Shown: piece after piece, positions 36,111 through 47,645 of the stretch
Position numbering within the stretch: position 1 is the first letter of the stretch
How the letters are laid out: every line of letters begins with the position of its first letter
Assembly (NCBI GenBank): GCA_963662155.1
Contig: OY759266.1
Coordinates: 62,969,411 to 63,033,410 of the forward strand
Length of the DNA: 64,000 nucleotides
Source of the DNA: Lamellibrachia columna
Taxonomy: Eukaryota > Annelida > Polychaeta > Sabellida > Siboglinidae
Direction of reading: 5' to 3'
Translations under genes and position numbers: made by a program
Notes under the pieces: model-generated
What the model saw: the letters and a program-made list of their open reading frames with translations, nothing else
Databases searched by the model: none
Told to the model about the DNA's origin: nothing

Positions 36111-38013
36111 TTGCTTCTTGTGGTTGTAGGCAAGCACAAAGAAAGCAGCCCAGCCGAGATCAAGAAGGTTCATTGTTGTTTACCTCAAAAACCTGCTTGC
36201 ACCATTCCTACATGCGTACGACTTCTTCATGCAGACAGTCAAGAACATCAAACAAACTTGGCATACCAGTGTGTCTGGGTCTGTATTTGAATTTGTTTTG
36301 CTGTTTAAGGGTCAGACCACAATAATACTGCCTGCTGTACTTTAGATGGTTGTAGCTACAGCCAATTTCAGTGATTTTTAACTGGGATGTCACTTGATCT
36401 AGTCAGCCAGCAAGTTTCTGTTTTCTTTCTCCCTCCTCAATTAATTTAGCCCATTGTGAATCAGGGCCATTGGTGTTCATATCTGTAGAGTGTATGAATT
36501 GTTTAAAGGTATGAACAGTCAGCTTAATGTATATATTTAAAAAAAATTATTGAAAGAATTGACTTTGAACATTAAATCGGGTAACTTTGAAAGTGTGAAT
36601 AGGTTTATGTCATAGTATGTAGTTGGTTGGAGCCATGTTTGACCTTTTCCAGTGAATTCCACATGGGTCCAGTTGAATATATCTAGTAGGTTGTCCGATG
36701 TATTTATAAAAACTAAATGACACATTTGCACAAATGAGCTAGCATGTCATAGTGGATACTAGATAGGTTAGATTTTTTTCCAAAATGATTTTGAAATGAA
36801 GCAAGAGAAAAATCAAATTGAGGATGGAGCTTGTCTCCAACAATTGCTATAAGACTATCAAATCTCCAGTTCTCCTGCTCAGGAGAACAAATCTCCCACC
36901 ATATTTCTGTTGAAATAACATTCTTTGCAGCCTAACAACATATTGTTAATCCCTCCCCTTACTAATGCCTGAACAATGCAGACCTGTCTAACCTGTGTCC
37001 TTGTGTCTTGTGTGTCGTTGACATTGTTTATAAGCCATAGACGAGCAAAGCACTGGCACCTTCGGGTTCCCTAATGTCAACTTGTCACCCACTGTAACCC
37101 AGGCTCACATTAATCAGTGTACAATCGGTTAACTATCCATTGAGATAATACCTATCGATACATCATGGTATAAGACATATTATGTTTATGTTCACATGCA
37201 ATATATACAATACGGCACAGGCACTGCTTGAAGAGATCTTTGGGCTAAAGGTGAATGAAAAGTTCCCAAAGAAACTGCTGTAGTAGACATCATGTGGTGT
37301 TGGTGTCTGGGAAATAGACGGAAAATGGTCATTACAGCCACAAAGTAATTATGCTGGAAGTCACTGTTGGACAGGAGGTAAATATATTTCTTGTTCATTA
37401 CACATTATCAAAGCCCCACTACAGTGTGACAGGACTATCAACAGTTATGTAATCGTCACATGTAGAAATGTCTTGTGGACATGTAGTGTGCTAAGATGTT
37501 ATTAGTCCCCATAAAAAAGTCAGTAATGTTTTATATGTAGGTGTCACTAGGCCATCTTGACAGAAACAATTCCATTCAAATTAAACAGTTGCCTTATATT
37601 TATTCAAATGTTTTTCTATGGAAAAGTAGAGGAATGTAACAGAAACATGTAATTTCCAGCTTTTATGATTATTGCTGTCCATATTACACTTACCCAGCGT
37701 CTCCACGTGAACTCAAGTTGTCATGTAAGTATTGATAAGCGTTTTCACTGCAGCTTGGCAGGGGTGTACACATAGAGCACTGATGTTTACATATTATGAC
37801 ATATTTACGAGTCATGTATATGGCAAGACTCGAATTCTACTAGAAAATAAAGATCTACCACTAAATATAATATGTTCATTCGTCCTTAATTACCTCGTTT
37901 TGTCATGTGATAATATTGCCTCAAGCCCTGAGCTGGTAAGCTTCCAGAAGCTTAGAATTTGATGGCAAGATATGTCATGTAGTAGGCTATGTTGACTATG
38001 TTGTATATTGTAG

Positions 38014-38136
38014 ATTGCTCCTGATAGCAGACATCTGACTGTGGCTGGATCTCAACAAGTCACAATTTCTGTGAGCAACAAGAAGAATGTGGATGTTATC
38101 ATTAACAATGTTGAGCTGAACATGGTAGAAAAACAG
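38014..38136 (+). pseudogene. Candidate exon 1, segment copy 1
   Basis: A 41-codon open exon (IAPDSRHLTVAGSQQVTISV ... INNVELNMVEKQ) between an acceptor TATATTGTAG and the donor CAG|GCAAGT, which matches the consensus of a GC-AG intron. The same exon is open in copy 3 (61159-61281). The product is unknown. I call it pseudogenic because later exons in this copy carry stops. Confidence 0.55.
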
Positions 38137-38693
38137 GCAAGTTGGATAATTCCCATGGATGACCCTTACAACTAATCACCTAAAATGTGTACTGAATATA
38201 GTAGACAAACAGAGAAGTTGGATACTTCCCATAGGTTACCCTTACAACTAATCAACTAAAATGTGTATTGAATGTTGTTGGACCTTCCCATGGATGACCC
38301 TTACAACTAATCAATCTAAAATGTGTACTGAATGTGGTAGAAAAAAACAGGCAAGTTAGATACAACTAATCAACTAAAGTGTGTATTGAATATTTTATTC
38401 TAGTTATCACTCCATCTCCTGTATTGCAATGGTATGTTTGTTGTACCGTGTTTTGACCAAACTTGTGTAACATTTGAGATGTTTCAGAACCTATTTTATC
38501 TCACATTTTGTCATTACCGTAGTGACATAGTGTCAGTATATATTAGTGACAAAATACTTCATTTAAGAAATTAATATTTAAATAAAAAGCTGAGGAAAAA
38601 TGCTATTTAATTTAATAATTCTTGTGGAACTTTTCCCACATGTTATGTTCCTTTCCTTGCTGCTGTAGATATTTACGATGACTTTGCTCATAG

Positions 38694-38878
38694 GTGGCAA
38701 CTGGAGCAGTGATTGATGTGGTTCGTAAGCCAGACTGTTGCTCTGATCCTCACATTCACATGGCTATCGTAGAGACAGGCCCAAGTAGGATGATCGACCC
38801 CACTGAATACCTTCGTAACTGAAAGGTGCCGCCTCCCAAATGGGTGCAGGAGTATGACCACTTCGTATTGTCTGGAGA
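38694..38878 (+). pseudogene. Candidate exon 2, segment copy 1 (one stop)
   Basis: Bounded by CTCATAG and by GA|GTGAGT. It starts in phase with exon 1 and reads VATGAVIDVVRKPDCCSDPH ... MIDPTEYLRN, a TGA at 38820-38822, then KVPPPKWVQEYDHFVLSGE. Paired Cys and an aromatic-rich end suggest an extracellular protein, but I do not recognise the family. This exon is absent from copies 2 and 3 because of deletions. Confidence 0.5.
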
Positions 38879-39332
38879 GTGAGTTCAGACAATATATCTT
38901 ACATAATCAGATTCATATCTGAAAGATATAAACTCAATTATGTGGTTAGTGTTTGCCAAGCAAATTATTCCGCTAATCAGGAGAAAATGTCATTCAAACA
39001 GCAATACTGGTTGTTTAGATATTCACCTTTACATGCAGTGGGGATGATATCCTGATACTCTAATATGTACAGTCTCTATTTCTCATGGTTGTTATGAGTA
39101 ATGCTATCCTTTAGTTCTACCATTTATCAAACAACTTCGTAGTCCTCCATTATACAATGTTAAAAACAAATGTTTTTAGCATTGAAACTTCATGCTGATT
39201 AATTGGTCAGAATATGTATTAATAGTAGCAGCCAATAAACTCAAAATACTCCTTGTACTTACCATTGACTAAGATATGTTGATGCAACCAGAAACGATTC
39301 ATATAACTTGTATTTATAATTTTAATTTTTAG

Positions 39333-39480
39333 ACTGCCAAGAGTTTAGGCCTTTCTGATCTCTCAAAGTTGAAAGATGTTTTCAACTTCAAAATTAACTC
39401 CATCAGGCTGAACAAATTGCTCATAAGGTCGACTTGTCAAAGGTCAAGACAAGCATCTTGAAACTGTGGAAGAAATTGAG
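39333..39480 (+). pseudogene. Candidate exon 3, segment copy 1 (frameshifted)
   Basis: After a TTTTTAG acceptor it reads TAKSLGLSDLSKLKDVFNFK and INSIRLNKLLI, then needs a one-base shift to continue as VDLSKVKTSIL. The copy-3 version (61921-62069) shares the shift. The phase does not join exon 2 directly, so an exon may be missing or the donor differs. Helical, Lys-rich, function unknown. Confidence 0.45.
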
Positions 39481-39699
39481 GTTGGACAATGTTTATTTTC
39501 AGTGGTGGCTTATTATTTATATAATATTAATGTGCTGGCTTAGTACTTCAGGAAAGTATTCTTATGAATAATTTCATGAAATATTGATTTCTGGTGCAAA
39601 CAGCTAATTTATGACCAGCATAGCTGCTGTCATTATGTCTAATGTTTCCACATGAAGTCTAGCATTTTGATATACATGATCTGACCAGGAGTGTTCGGA

Positions 39700-39920
39700 C
39701 CATTCTTATTGGGAGGAGTGGCATAGATGCTCCAGTTCAGAAATGCTTGCAAACGAAATATTGAATCTGTTCAGATCAGCATTGAGTCCTGGGAATCTGC
39801 TACAGCAGACTGCAACAACTGGCGACAGGCTGTGTGGAGAGGTATCAGGAAGACAGAAGAAAGGAGAAATAAACTGTGGATGGAGAAGAGAGTCCGGGGG
39901 CCCATCAATCCCTCATTGAT
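39700..39920 (+). mobile_element. LINE C-terminal relic in segment copy 1
   Basis: Reads FRNACKRNIESVQISIESWE ... NWRQAVWRGIRKTEERRNKL. This resembles the conserved WE..A.DR..WR....G....E.....EKR terminus of several invertebrate LINE pol proteins. It is present, with only small differences, in copies 2 (49110-49300) and 3 (62321-62510), so it was inserted before the duplication. No RT core remains nearby. Confidence 0.5.
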
Positions 39921-39970
39921 TGTTATCTCAAGTCTGACCCACGTAAGTAGAATGGTATTGCCATATCTCA

Positions 39971-40062
39971 TACATGAAAGTAACAATAGTGACAAATATT
40001 CCATCATATCTCATACAGGTCACATATGATGGAATATTTGTCACTATTGTTACTTTCATGTA
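39971..40062. repeat. Perfect 39-bp inverted repeat, 14-bp loop (copy 1 only)
   Basis: Arms 39971-40009 and 40024-40062 are exact reverse complements around CTCATACAGGTCAC. Copies 2 and 3 have only the right arm. The extra piece in copy 1 is flanked by a direct repeat of ATATCTCATACA. Confidence 0.95.
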
Positions 40063-40191
40063 GTTTAATATATTTTTATTATTGCTCCCAACACAGTTAT
40101 GTTGAACACATTATACTGATGTTACCTTTTGTTATCAGAGCTTAACTGAAGTGTTTAGTATAGGGGTTCAAACATCCGTTCAGTTCTTTAG

Positions 40192-40441
40192 AAAGTCTTA
40201 CAAGGCAGTAACATGTACTTAACATTGACAGAATGTTTTTACATTGGGAGTCGAATTGGCAAGAACATCCTGTGTCGCTTTGACAAGACTTGCACCAGCA
40301 TCAGTTGTTGTGTTGACCTTAAGTTGTTCATCTACCAACACACGTTGACCGCCTAAGTCAGATATAACACCTGTAACCTGGAACTGATCATTGGCCTCAA
40401 CGAGTGGACGGCCAGCTTCAACATGTTTGAACAGGACTTCA
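40192..40441 (+). pseudogene. Candidate exon 4 (Cys-rich), segment copy 1
   Basis: Copy-1 version of the Cys-rich exon described at 62756-63005. It keeps the CFYIGSRIGKNILCRFDKTC and SISCCVDLKLFIYQ blocks and the donor TTCA|GTGAGT. However, TAA at 40354-40356 replaces the Tyr codon of SAYVRY, so this copy cannot encode the full domain. Confidence 0.6.
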
Positions 40442-40763
40442 GTGAGTGATTTTACAGCAAACTTAATTTATTAATCATTTCGCTCCAGTAGACACTTGTT
40501 AATATCTCAATGATCCCTTTGGATATCATAGATGACAATAAATTAATTAAACAAATGATCTGATTGTGGAAGTTCCAACAGTATCAATAATATTTTTAGA
40601 AACAAATTTGACAGATATCTGTCAACACTGTCCACACATTGATAAAACTGTTTAGTGATTCCTTATCCATCTGCACTTTGTCTGTTGCTTTGGATAGAAA
40701 TTTGCTTAAATCTTATTATATATATTTCGGCAACATGCACATGTGTATTTTGTTAATTTTCAG

Positions 40764-40864
40764 TAAAAAAAGGCAATGTGAATCTTCTGAAAGAAGCCAA
40801 CATATTGAGTGTTGTCCACACGAAGCTGTACCTCAAGATTGAGAAGACAAACAACATTCTGAAG
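40764..40864 (+). pseudogene. Candidate exon 5, segment copy 1
   Basis: After TTTTCAG, it joins exon 4 in phase and reads KKGNVNLLKEANILSVVHTK and LYLKIEKTNNILK up to the donor AAG|GTAACC. Open here, but its upstream partner exon has a stop. Confidence 0.55.
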
Positions 40865-40989
40865 GTAACCAGTTTGTTTTATGCTGGAAGATCCTACTGC
40901 TACTTTGAGTGGACCTCAATCAAATAACATATTGGCATTGATCTAACATGACAGTTGTTGTAGTCTTATTCAGCTCCAGTGAACTTACA

Positions 40990-41091
40990 GAACAAATTAT
41001 ACAACTAGATTCATTACAAGGATTATTTCATCCTTACTTTACTAACAATTAATATCATAACATTTCAACTTAACAATAATGGCTTTATTCG
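40990..41091. repeat. 103-bp dispersed repeat, copy in segment 1
   Basis: Matches 7972-8074; followed within 20 bp by the 3' end of the minus-strand LINE. Confidence 0.7.
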
Positions 41092-41305
41092 CCCAATATA
41101 TTAAGTGTTTCACAAGATTTAACAAGATTGCCATCCCAAACAAGTTCCAGATGGCAAGTGGACAAGGAAGCCATTGGCTTATTGAGAGTCCAACAATGTT
41201 CTTATCTATGTGTAGCCTGTCCTTATCAGATATCTGTCAACTCTATTTTTAAACATACACTACTAGCATTAACACAATCATTTGGCAGTTTGTTCCATTC
41301 GTTTA

Positions 41306-42029
41306 TCACCAGAAATAGTACTTTCTCATGTCCAACCTACACTGCTCCTTATCTAATGCTACTTTGTGTCCTCTGGTTCTACTGCCTTCTTTAAGTTTGA
41401 AGAACATAATCCTATCAACATCCTCATAACCATTCACTATTTTAAACACTTTTATTTGGTCTCCTCTTAGTCTTCTGGTCTGTAGTGTTGTCAAACCACA
41501 TTTGAATAAGCGGCTTTCATAACTAAGGTCTCTCAATCCTAGAAACATTTTAGTTGCTCTTCGTTGTATTCTTTCTAGCTTGTCTGTATCCTTTTACGAT
41601 ACGGCCTCCATGCTTGAATACAATATTCCAAATGTGTTCTAACTATTGCTTTGTACAGGGGTACAATTAGCTGTTTCTCCTTATACGTGATAGATCTCCT
41701 AATTAACCCTAGAATTTGATTTCCTTTCGAATCAGCAATCCGACATTTCTCTGAAACTTTCATATCATCACTAAATGTTACTCCTAAGTCCTTTTCTTGT
41801 GTTGTTCTACTTAGTACATCATCCTCCATTTTATATTCTTCGTCCATGTTTCATGTCCTATGTGTATGCATTTATGCTTCCCAAAATTGAATAACATTGG
41901 CCATTTTTCAGACCTTTTAAATAGATCATCCTGTAAACTTTGTTTATCTGTATCATTAGTAACCTTTCTGAATACTTTTGTGTCATCTGCAAATTTGAGT
42001 ACTTTGCTAAATATGTCATCCTCCAAATC

Positions 42030-42115
<86 letters not shown>

Positions 42116-43960
42116 AATATAGGGCCTAATACTGATCCCTGTGGTACCCTAATCAAAACAGATTTCCAGTTTGAAATCTCACCATCTACTATTACTCTCT
42201 GTCTTTTGTGTGTAAGCCACTTTTCTATCCATTTGATTACATCATTACCTATGCCATGGGGTTTTAGTTTAAGTAACAATCTTTGATGTGGCACTTTATC
42301 AAAACCTTTCTGAAAATCTAAGTAGACAACATCCACTGGAGACCCGTCATCTACCCACTTTGTAATTTCTTCAAAAAAACATAAGAGATTGTTAAACATG
42401 ACCTTGCTTTTAGGAATCGATGTTGAGATGTATTTATTAATTGATGTTTTACAAGGAATTCCACCATGTGATCTCTAATTAATGTTTCGAGTAATGTACA
42501 TACAACTGATGTTAAACTCACTGGTCTGTAATTTTCTGGCTTCTTCCTTGATCCCTTCTTAAATAGCGACATAATGTTTGCTTCTTTCCATTCTGTAGGA
42601 ACTATTCCTTCTTCTAGTGACAAGTTAAACAATTTTGCAAGTGGTGTACTAATTTGCTGAACAATTTCCTTAAGCAGTTTTGGTGGTATCCCATCTACTC
42701 CAGGTGATTTATTATCTTTCATCTTCTTAATTTTCTTTGCTATCATTTCAGGAGTTACAAATAACTGCCCTATATGTTCTGATTAATTGCCCTCAAATTT
42801 AGTAAATGGAACTGGAAGTGAGCTGATATTTTCTGTGGTAAAAACTGAGCTGAAATACTCATTCAAGACCTCTGCCATTTGGAACCCGTTTGAAATTATG
42901 TTTTCACTGTTGTTTTCCAGTGGTCCGACCTTATCTCGAACTTTGTCTTTACTCCTTACATAAGCATAGAAACTCTTGCTGTCATTTTTTATATTACCTG
43001 CCTATTTTTTTCAAAGGTTCTTTTAGATTTTATAATTTCAGTTGTAGCTAGGTTAAGTGCCTCTTTGTAGTTTGTGTAGTCAGTCTTCTACATTTCCAGT
43101 GTGTTTATAGACCCTCCACAGCATCTGTTTGTGAGCAATTTTTTTAATAGCCTCTTGACAGGTGTTTTTTCCTTGACCTTTTCCCATATTTTCTTAATGG
43201 AAAAAAATTCTCAATAATGCCCTCAATCTCATATTTTAAACAAGTCCAGTATTCTGTTGCTGTCTTGTTCTTCAGCAAATTATTGGTTATGGTCACTTGA
43301 GCCCAAAGGTTCGTGTACTTCAACATTGTCAACTAATTCATTTTGAGAAGACAAAATTAAATCTAACACATTCCCACCTCTGGTTGGTTCCAAGACATGT
43401 TGAGTAAGGAAACAATCCTGTGTTAGAAGTAGAAACTTATGGTCATCACCTCCAGCACTCTCTAATGATTCCCATTGTATATGGCCATGGTTAAAATCAC
43501 CCATTATAACACATTCCCCATTGCTCACCTCCCTTATCGCCTTTTGTAATTTTACATCTTCCTCTTGTCCTATGTTAGGACTACGATAAACTACTCCTAT
43601 TGTTAATGTTGAGTTCCTGGTAACTATGTTACACCAAATTGCTTCCTCACTATCTGCTTCACTTTTCAGTGTTATTTCATATGCTTGGATAGATTCTTTA
43701 ATATATAAAATTATTCCACCTCCCCTTCTTTCTCGTCTATCCTTCCTAAACATTACATAGCCTGTCAGTGCTAACTCAACATCTACTATATCTTCATTTG
43801 CCCATGATTCTGTGATGCCTATTACATGAGGATCAATATCTGCTACCCTAATGTCTAACTCACTTTTTTTATTTACTATGCTCCTGGCATTTAAGCATGT
43901 ACATTTAAGTTCATTGTCCGAAATTATTGGTGAACATTTCTTTGGATGTGTATTTGTAGT
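41306..43960 (-). pseudogene. CR1-like LINE ORF2 (endonuclease-reverse transcriptase)
   Basis: Order on the minus strand: the endonuclease start LNARSIVNKKSELD with GITESWANEDIVDVE (about 43905-43770), RRGGGIILYIKES (about 43735-43695), VVYRSP, MGDFNHGHIQW, VLEPTRGG.VLDLILS, and the catalytic SSDHNQ near 43285. The linker follows, then the RT: KSPGVDGIPPKLLKE (about 42710-42665), [38 protein letters not shown], (TA)n, [20 protein letters not shown] (FADD intact), IHIGH, and the C-terminal LRDLSYESRLFKCGLTTLQT. Frameshifts occur near 43280, 42400 and 41830, and several stops in the linker. Full-length Jockey-group ORF2 would be about 950 residues. Inactive. Confidence 0.88.
42033..42112. repeat. 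(TA)n expansion inside LINE copy d
   Basis: Eighty bases of TA at exactly the same RT codons ([10 protein letters not shown]) as the expansion in copy c at 34414-34480. Confidence 0.97.
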
Positions 43961-43999
43961 AGTACTCCTTTGAGTTTTCTCTGTCAGTTCCTCCTGCGC

Positions 44000-45132
44000 A
44001 TCTAGTTTAAATAATTTATGGTACCTGTGCCCTTGTCGATAACTCTGACAAACTCACACCCAAGAACTGCAGTGCCCTTCCCTGTCAGATGATGTCCATC
44101 TCTCATGAAAAAGTGATCTCTTCCCACAAAGTTTAATCACATGTCTACGAAGTCTACTCCCTCCTCCATACATACCTTCTGGAGCGGTGTATTGATCGTC
44201 ATCCTCCTACAGTTGCTATATTCCTCACCCCTGCCTCCCATTATTGGTAATATCCCCGACAATACAATCTGTCCAACACCTGCCTCTTTAAGTGTCTTGA
44301 TCACCCTCTTGTACTTACCAATGATGGCTGACGTTCCCTCCTTCTCGGCATTGTTCGTTCCCACATGCACGAGAACAGCAACTCCCGTGCCACCACCCAT
44401 GACTTGTCTTGCCTTCTCTGCTATATTCTCTAGTTTTGCCCCTGGTAGGCATACTGTTATGTCATCTCCTCTATTTACAATTTTATCCACTTTCCTAATG
44501 ATGGAATTCCCCATAAATACCCGGGCTTTCCTCGCTTTACCCTGTGATACTACATCAGCAAAGCTCCTTTCCTGTTGCACACTACTAGTATGCACCCTTT
44601 ATCTCCTATCATCAACCTTTACCGTCTTACCACCTGGCAATCCCTCTCCACTCACCTGCTTACCTCTCTTTTGTTGCATACTCTGCCTCCTATCATCTTT
44701 CTTCTTCTGATCCACAGTCTTCTCCTTTTCTCTGCTCTTGATATTATGGACCATCCTGCCACCTGACAATCCCTATTCACTCACTCGGTTATCTTCCTTT
44801 TGTTGCACATTCTTCCTTTTTCCATCTTTCTTCTTCTTACCAGCTTTCTCCCTCACATTGCCACTGCTCTCCTTGTTCTCACCACCTCTGTTCTCCTCAT
44901 TTTCACTACCTCTGCTCTCCTCGTTCTCACCGCCTCTGCTCTCCTTGCTCTCACCACCTCTGCTCTCCTCGGTCTCACCACCTCTGCTCTCATCATTCTC
45001 ACCACCTCTGCTCTCTTCTTTCTCACCCTGCCCTGTCATCATCAAAATCATATGCCTTAACTCAATTACCTGCTCCTGCAGATATAGCACGACACCACAG
45101 CCGACTAGATGCACGCCACAAGTTCTTTTCAC
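44000..45132 (-). pseudogene. CR1-like LINE ORF1 with SGNH/esterase-like domain
   Basis: Starts near 45132 with a Cys/Val-rich segment, then an 8-residue repeat (SRGGENEE-type, about seven units, 45036-44866), a basic Lys-rich linker and FADVVSQGKARKARVFMGNS. SGNH-like blocks follow: GNSIIRKVDK (block I), VHVGTNNAEKEG (GTNN, block III) and RDGHHLTGKG (block V, Asp and His kept, about 44095-44065). A TGA at 44137-44139 replaces an expected Trp codon, and there are stops in the low-complexity linker (about 44770). CR1 ORF1 esterases are known. The role in the retrotransposition particle is inferred only. Confidence 0.82.
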
Positions 45133-45250
45133 AGTGAGTAACCAAGCCTACCAAACGACTGTATCAATGCACTAACAGTAAACAATTTCAAAGCAAAATA
45201 TAAAAATTACTGTCAGGACCACTGATTAAGGGGCTATATATGAGCCAGTA

Positions 45251-46295
45251 GGCTCCCTGTCCCAAACCCGTTCAAGGCATGATTCAAGGTATGGCTAAAA
45301 CAATAACACTAAAATGTGTTATGTGCCGACTGGCCACTGTGCTGCCACTTTGCTAAAATTGGTGCCGTTCTCGAATCACTCCAAATCGAAGCTTTTCAAA
45401 GTTCATTTTCACACAGTCAAATATCACATTAATCAGAATGTCTTGACACACTGTATTGCCAATCAGATTGTCCACCTCAGTATTAACGGTACAAAGTTAA
45501 TTGGCGTAATATCCTTAACACATTTTCGAACTGGTTACAATCATCAAGCCTTCCCCAATGACGACAAGATACTGACATTATTAAAAACGAGTCGTCCAGT
45601 AGGCATCTATGTTACAAATGCCAACTTGGCTCTATAAACATTCAATGTGGCTGCACCCGTATTACGAAGAAAACATTTTTATAACTCAACAGAATGTGCT
45701 AAATATTGTTTCCCATGTCAATTCGTCAAATCCGTTAACTCCCATTATTGTTAATCGTACGTTTTCGCCAAATTGGCGAAGCAGTCCAATTTTCCGTTCA
45801 CAAAATACTGATTCGCTTCGCCATTGGCGAAAGGCGATCGATTAGCAGTTATTACTGTTACCTTTCTATCTACAGTACTGCAAACCTAAAACATTAAAGC
45901 AGCACATTACTTTTTTTATATTAAAAAATATCTTGTATGCCACATAAACAAGAAATGAAATTTTCCACTTACAGGTATCTGCAAAATGTTATATATGTTT
46001 GAGCCAGATTTATGCTGCATGTGATGTGTAAATATTGCTCCCCCCAAATTATTTAAAAGGTTTCCTGCATGAAATGTTACTACAAATACTGCATGTAGCA
46101 CATACATATTTTTAAATCGTTACAGTTTGCCTTATTGATGACCAGTGAAATTAACTGCAATGCAGAATTACAAGGAAATAAGCAACTTATTTGATTAAAA
46201 GGCCGAATTAAGTTTTTGATGCCTAACCATGAAACTATACACAAATATATATATTTAGACATTTGCATGTTTTCATAAACGATATGGCATTGCAG
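45251..46295. other. No supported gene
   Basis: A 107-codon frame at 45314-45637 lacks recognisable motifs. Near 45768-45830 there are two short CGCCAAATTGGCG / TTCGCCATTGGCGAA dyads. Confidence 0.5.
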
Positions 46296-46442
46296 ATAAC
46301 CACCCATATTGGTTTGCTATCAAAAATGAATTGATCGATATTTGGGAACATGTGAAAAGGGTCAAGCAGTCTATCATGAACAAAGTGGAATAGGTAGTCA
46401 GTGGATGATGATGTTGCCAAAAGTTTCACAGGAGTTGACCTA
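46296..46442 (+). pseudogene. Candidate upstream exon, segment copy 2
   Basis: Between GCATTGCAG and the donor CCTA|GTAAGT it reads DNHPYWFAIKNELIDIWEHV and KRVKQSIMNKVE. A stop and shift of one base follow, then VDDDVAKSFTGVDL. Good splice signals and protein-like halves suggest a decayed exon upstream of the duplicated segment. No match to it is visible elsewhere in the window. Confidence 0.4.
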
Positions 46443-46527
46443 GTAAGTATACATTATCTACATCCAGGTTTTGTGAAAACAATCTTTTCCTAGTTTTGTT
46501 GCTGTAAATATCTGTGAGTGTCTCTAT

Positions 46528-46696
46528 TTCACCTTCCTCCTGATCTCTTGTTGTATACAAGTGTTGATGTCTTCACCTTCCTCCTGATCTCTTGTTGTAT
46601 ACAAGTGTTGATGTCTTCACCTCCTGATCTCTTGTTGTATACAAGTGTTGATGTCTTCACCTTCCTCCTGATCTCTTATTGTATGCAAGTATTGAT
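46528..46696. repeat. 44-bp tandem repeat, about four units
   Basis: Units of CTTCACCTTCCTCCTGATCT plus CTTGTTGTATACAAGTGTTGATGT, the third shortened by 8 bp. A single unit is present at 35450-35500 before segment copy 1, so the tandem expansion is specific to copy 2. Confidence 0.92.
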
Positions 46697-47019
46697 GCAC
46701 CAATGAATGTTTCCATGCTATTTTGTATAAACAAGAATAATGCAGAACTGCTTTGAAAGTTGAAAGGGCCTTTTTAACTATATCGAACTGGTACTGTTGT
46801 TTTTATAGTGTTTTATCATGTTTTATATGTTCCCCGCTGAACATTTTATAAAATCATATATTTTATGCCCTACATTTACTGTTTTATTTATAAATATACA
46901 TCTTTTAGATAGATCTCTACTTTGAGTAATAACGTAATGTAAAGCGCCATAAAGCACTTGGTGAATATGATGCTAAAGTTTGAATTTTTTTTATTACAAT
47001 AATATTATATGTTATGTGT

Positions 47020-47645
47020 CTGTAGGCAAGTACCAATGTCTCCTAGATATGTGCTGTTGGCAAGTACCAATGTCTCCTTGCTATGTGTTGTAGGCAAGTA
47101 CCAATGTCTCTTTGCTATGTGCTGTAGGCAAGTACCAATGTCTCCTTACTATGTTCTGTAGGCAAGTACCAATGTCTCCTTGGTATGTGCTGTAGGCAAG
47201 CACCTACTTCTCCTTGGTATGTGCTGTTGGCAAGCAGCAATGTCTCCTTGGTATGTGCTGTCAACAAGCACCGATGTCTCCTTGCTATGTGCTGTCAGCA
47301 AGCACCAATGTCTCCTTGCTGTGTGCTGTTGGCAAGAACCAATGTCTCCTTGCTATGTGCTGTCAGCAAGCACTAATGTCTCCTTGCAATGTGCTGTCGA
47401 CAAGCACCAATGTCTCCTTGCTATGTGCTGTCAGCAAGCATCAATGTCTCCTTGCTATGTGCTGTAGCCAAGCACCAACATCTCCCTGCTATGTGCTGTT
47501 GGCAAGCACCAATGTCTCCTTGGTATGTGCTGTTGACAAGCACCAATGTCTCCTTGGTATGTGCTGTCGACAAGCACCAATGTCTTCTTGCTATGTGGTG
47601 TTGGCAAGCACCAATATCTCCTTGCTATGTGCTGTAGTCAACTAC
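47020..47645. repeat. 34-bp minisatellite in segment copy 2
   Basis: Same unit family as 35570-36110, about eighteen copies. The first five carry GTAGGCAAGTACC, not seen in copy 1. The arrays differ in unit order, so they have evolved since duplication. Confidence 0.95.

Larger units (their letters stand above)
35441..41091. repeat. Duplicated segment, copy 1
   Basis: First of three copies of a multi-kilobase segment (others 46296-50423 and 59727-63634). It contains a 34-bp minisatellite, several small candidate exons, a LINE C-terminal relic and the 103-bp dispersed repeat. It is the longest version, retaining parts deleted in copies 2 and 3. It is the most diverged in exon 4, which has an in-frame stop. 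Between the listed exons (36330-38010, 38137-38690, 38880-39330) I see only intron-like DNA, including a CCCATGGATGACCCTTACAA unit repeated three times near 38150-38300. Confidence 0.85.
41107..45250 (-). mobile_element. Nearly full-length CR1/Jockey-like LINE (copy d)
   Basis: The longest copy of the window's main LINE family, minus strand: 3' end near 41107, ORF2 to about 43960, ORF1 about 44000-45132 and some 5' UTR. The 3' end abuts the 103-bp dispersed repeat, as in segment copies 2 and 3. A (TA)n tract interrupts RT. It gives the best reference for reading the truncated copies. Confidence 0.9.

Noticed and set aside
35471..36325. 284-codon Cys/Met/Ser-rich frame and its overlapping frames
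   Set aside because: All three plus frames of the 34-bp minisatellite are open; there is no start context or motif, and the same happens at 47180-47909.
45314..45637. 107-codon frame
   Set aside because: No recognisable family, no splice or promoter context.
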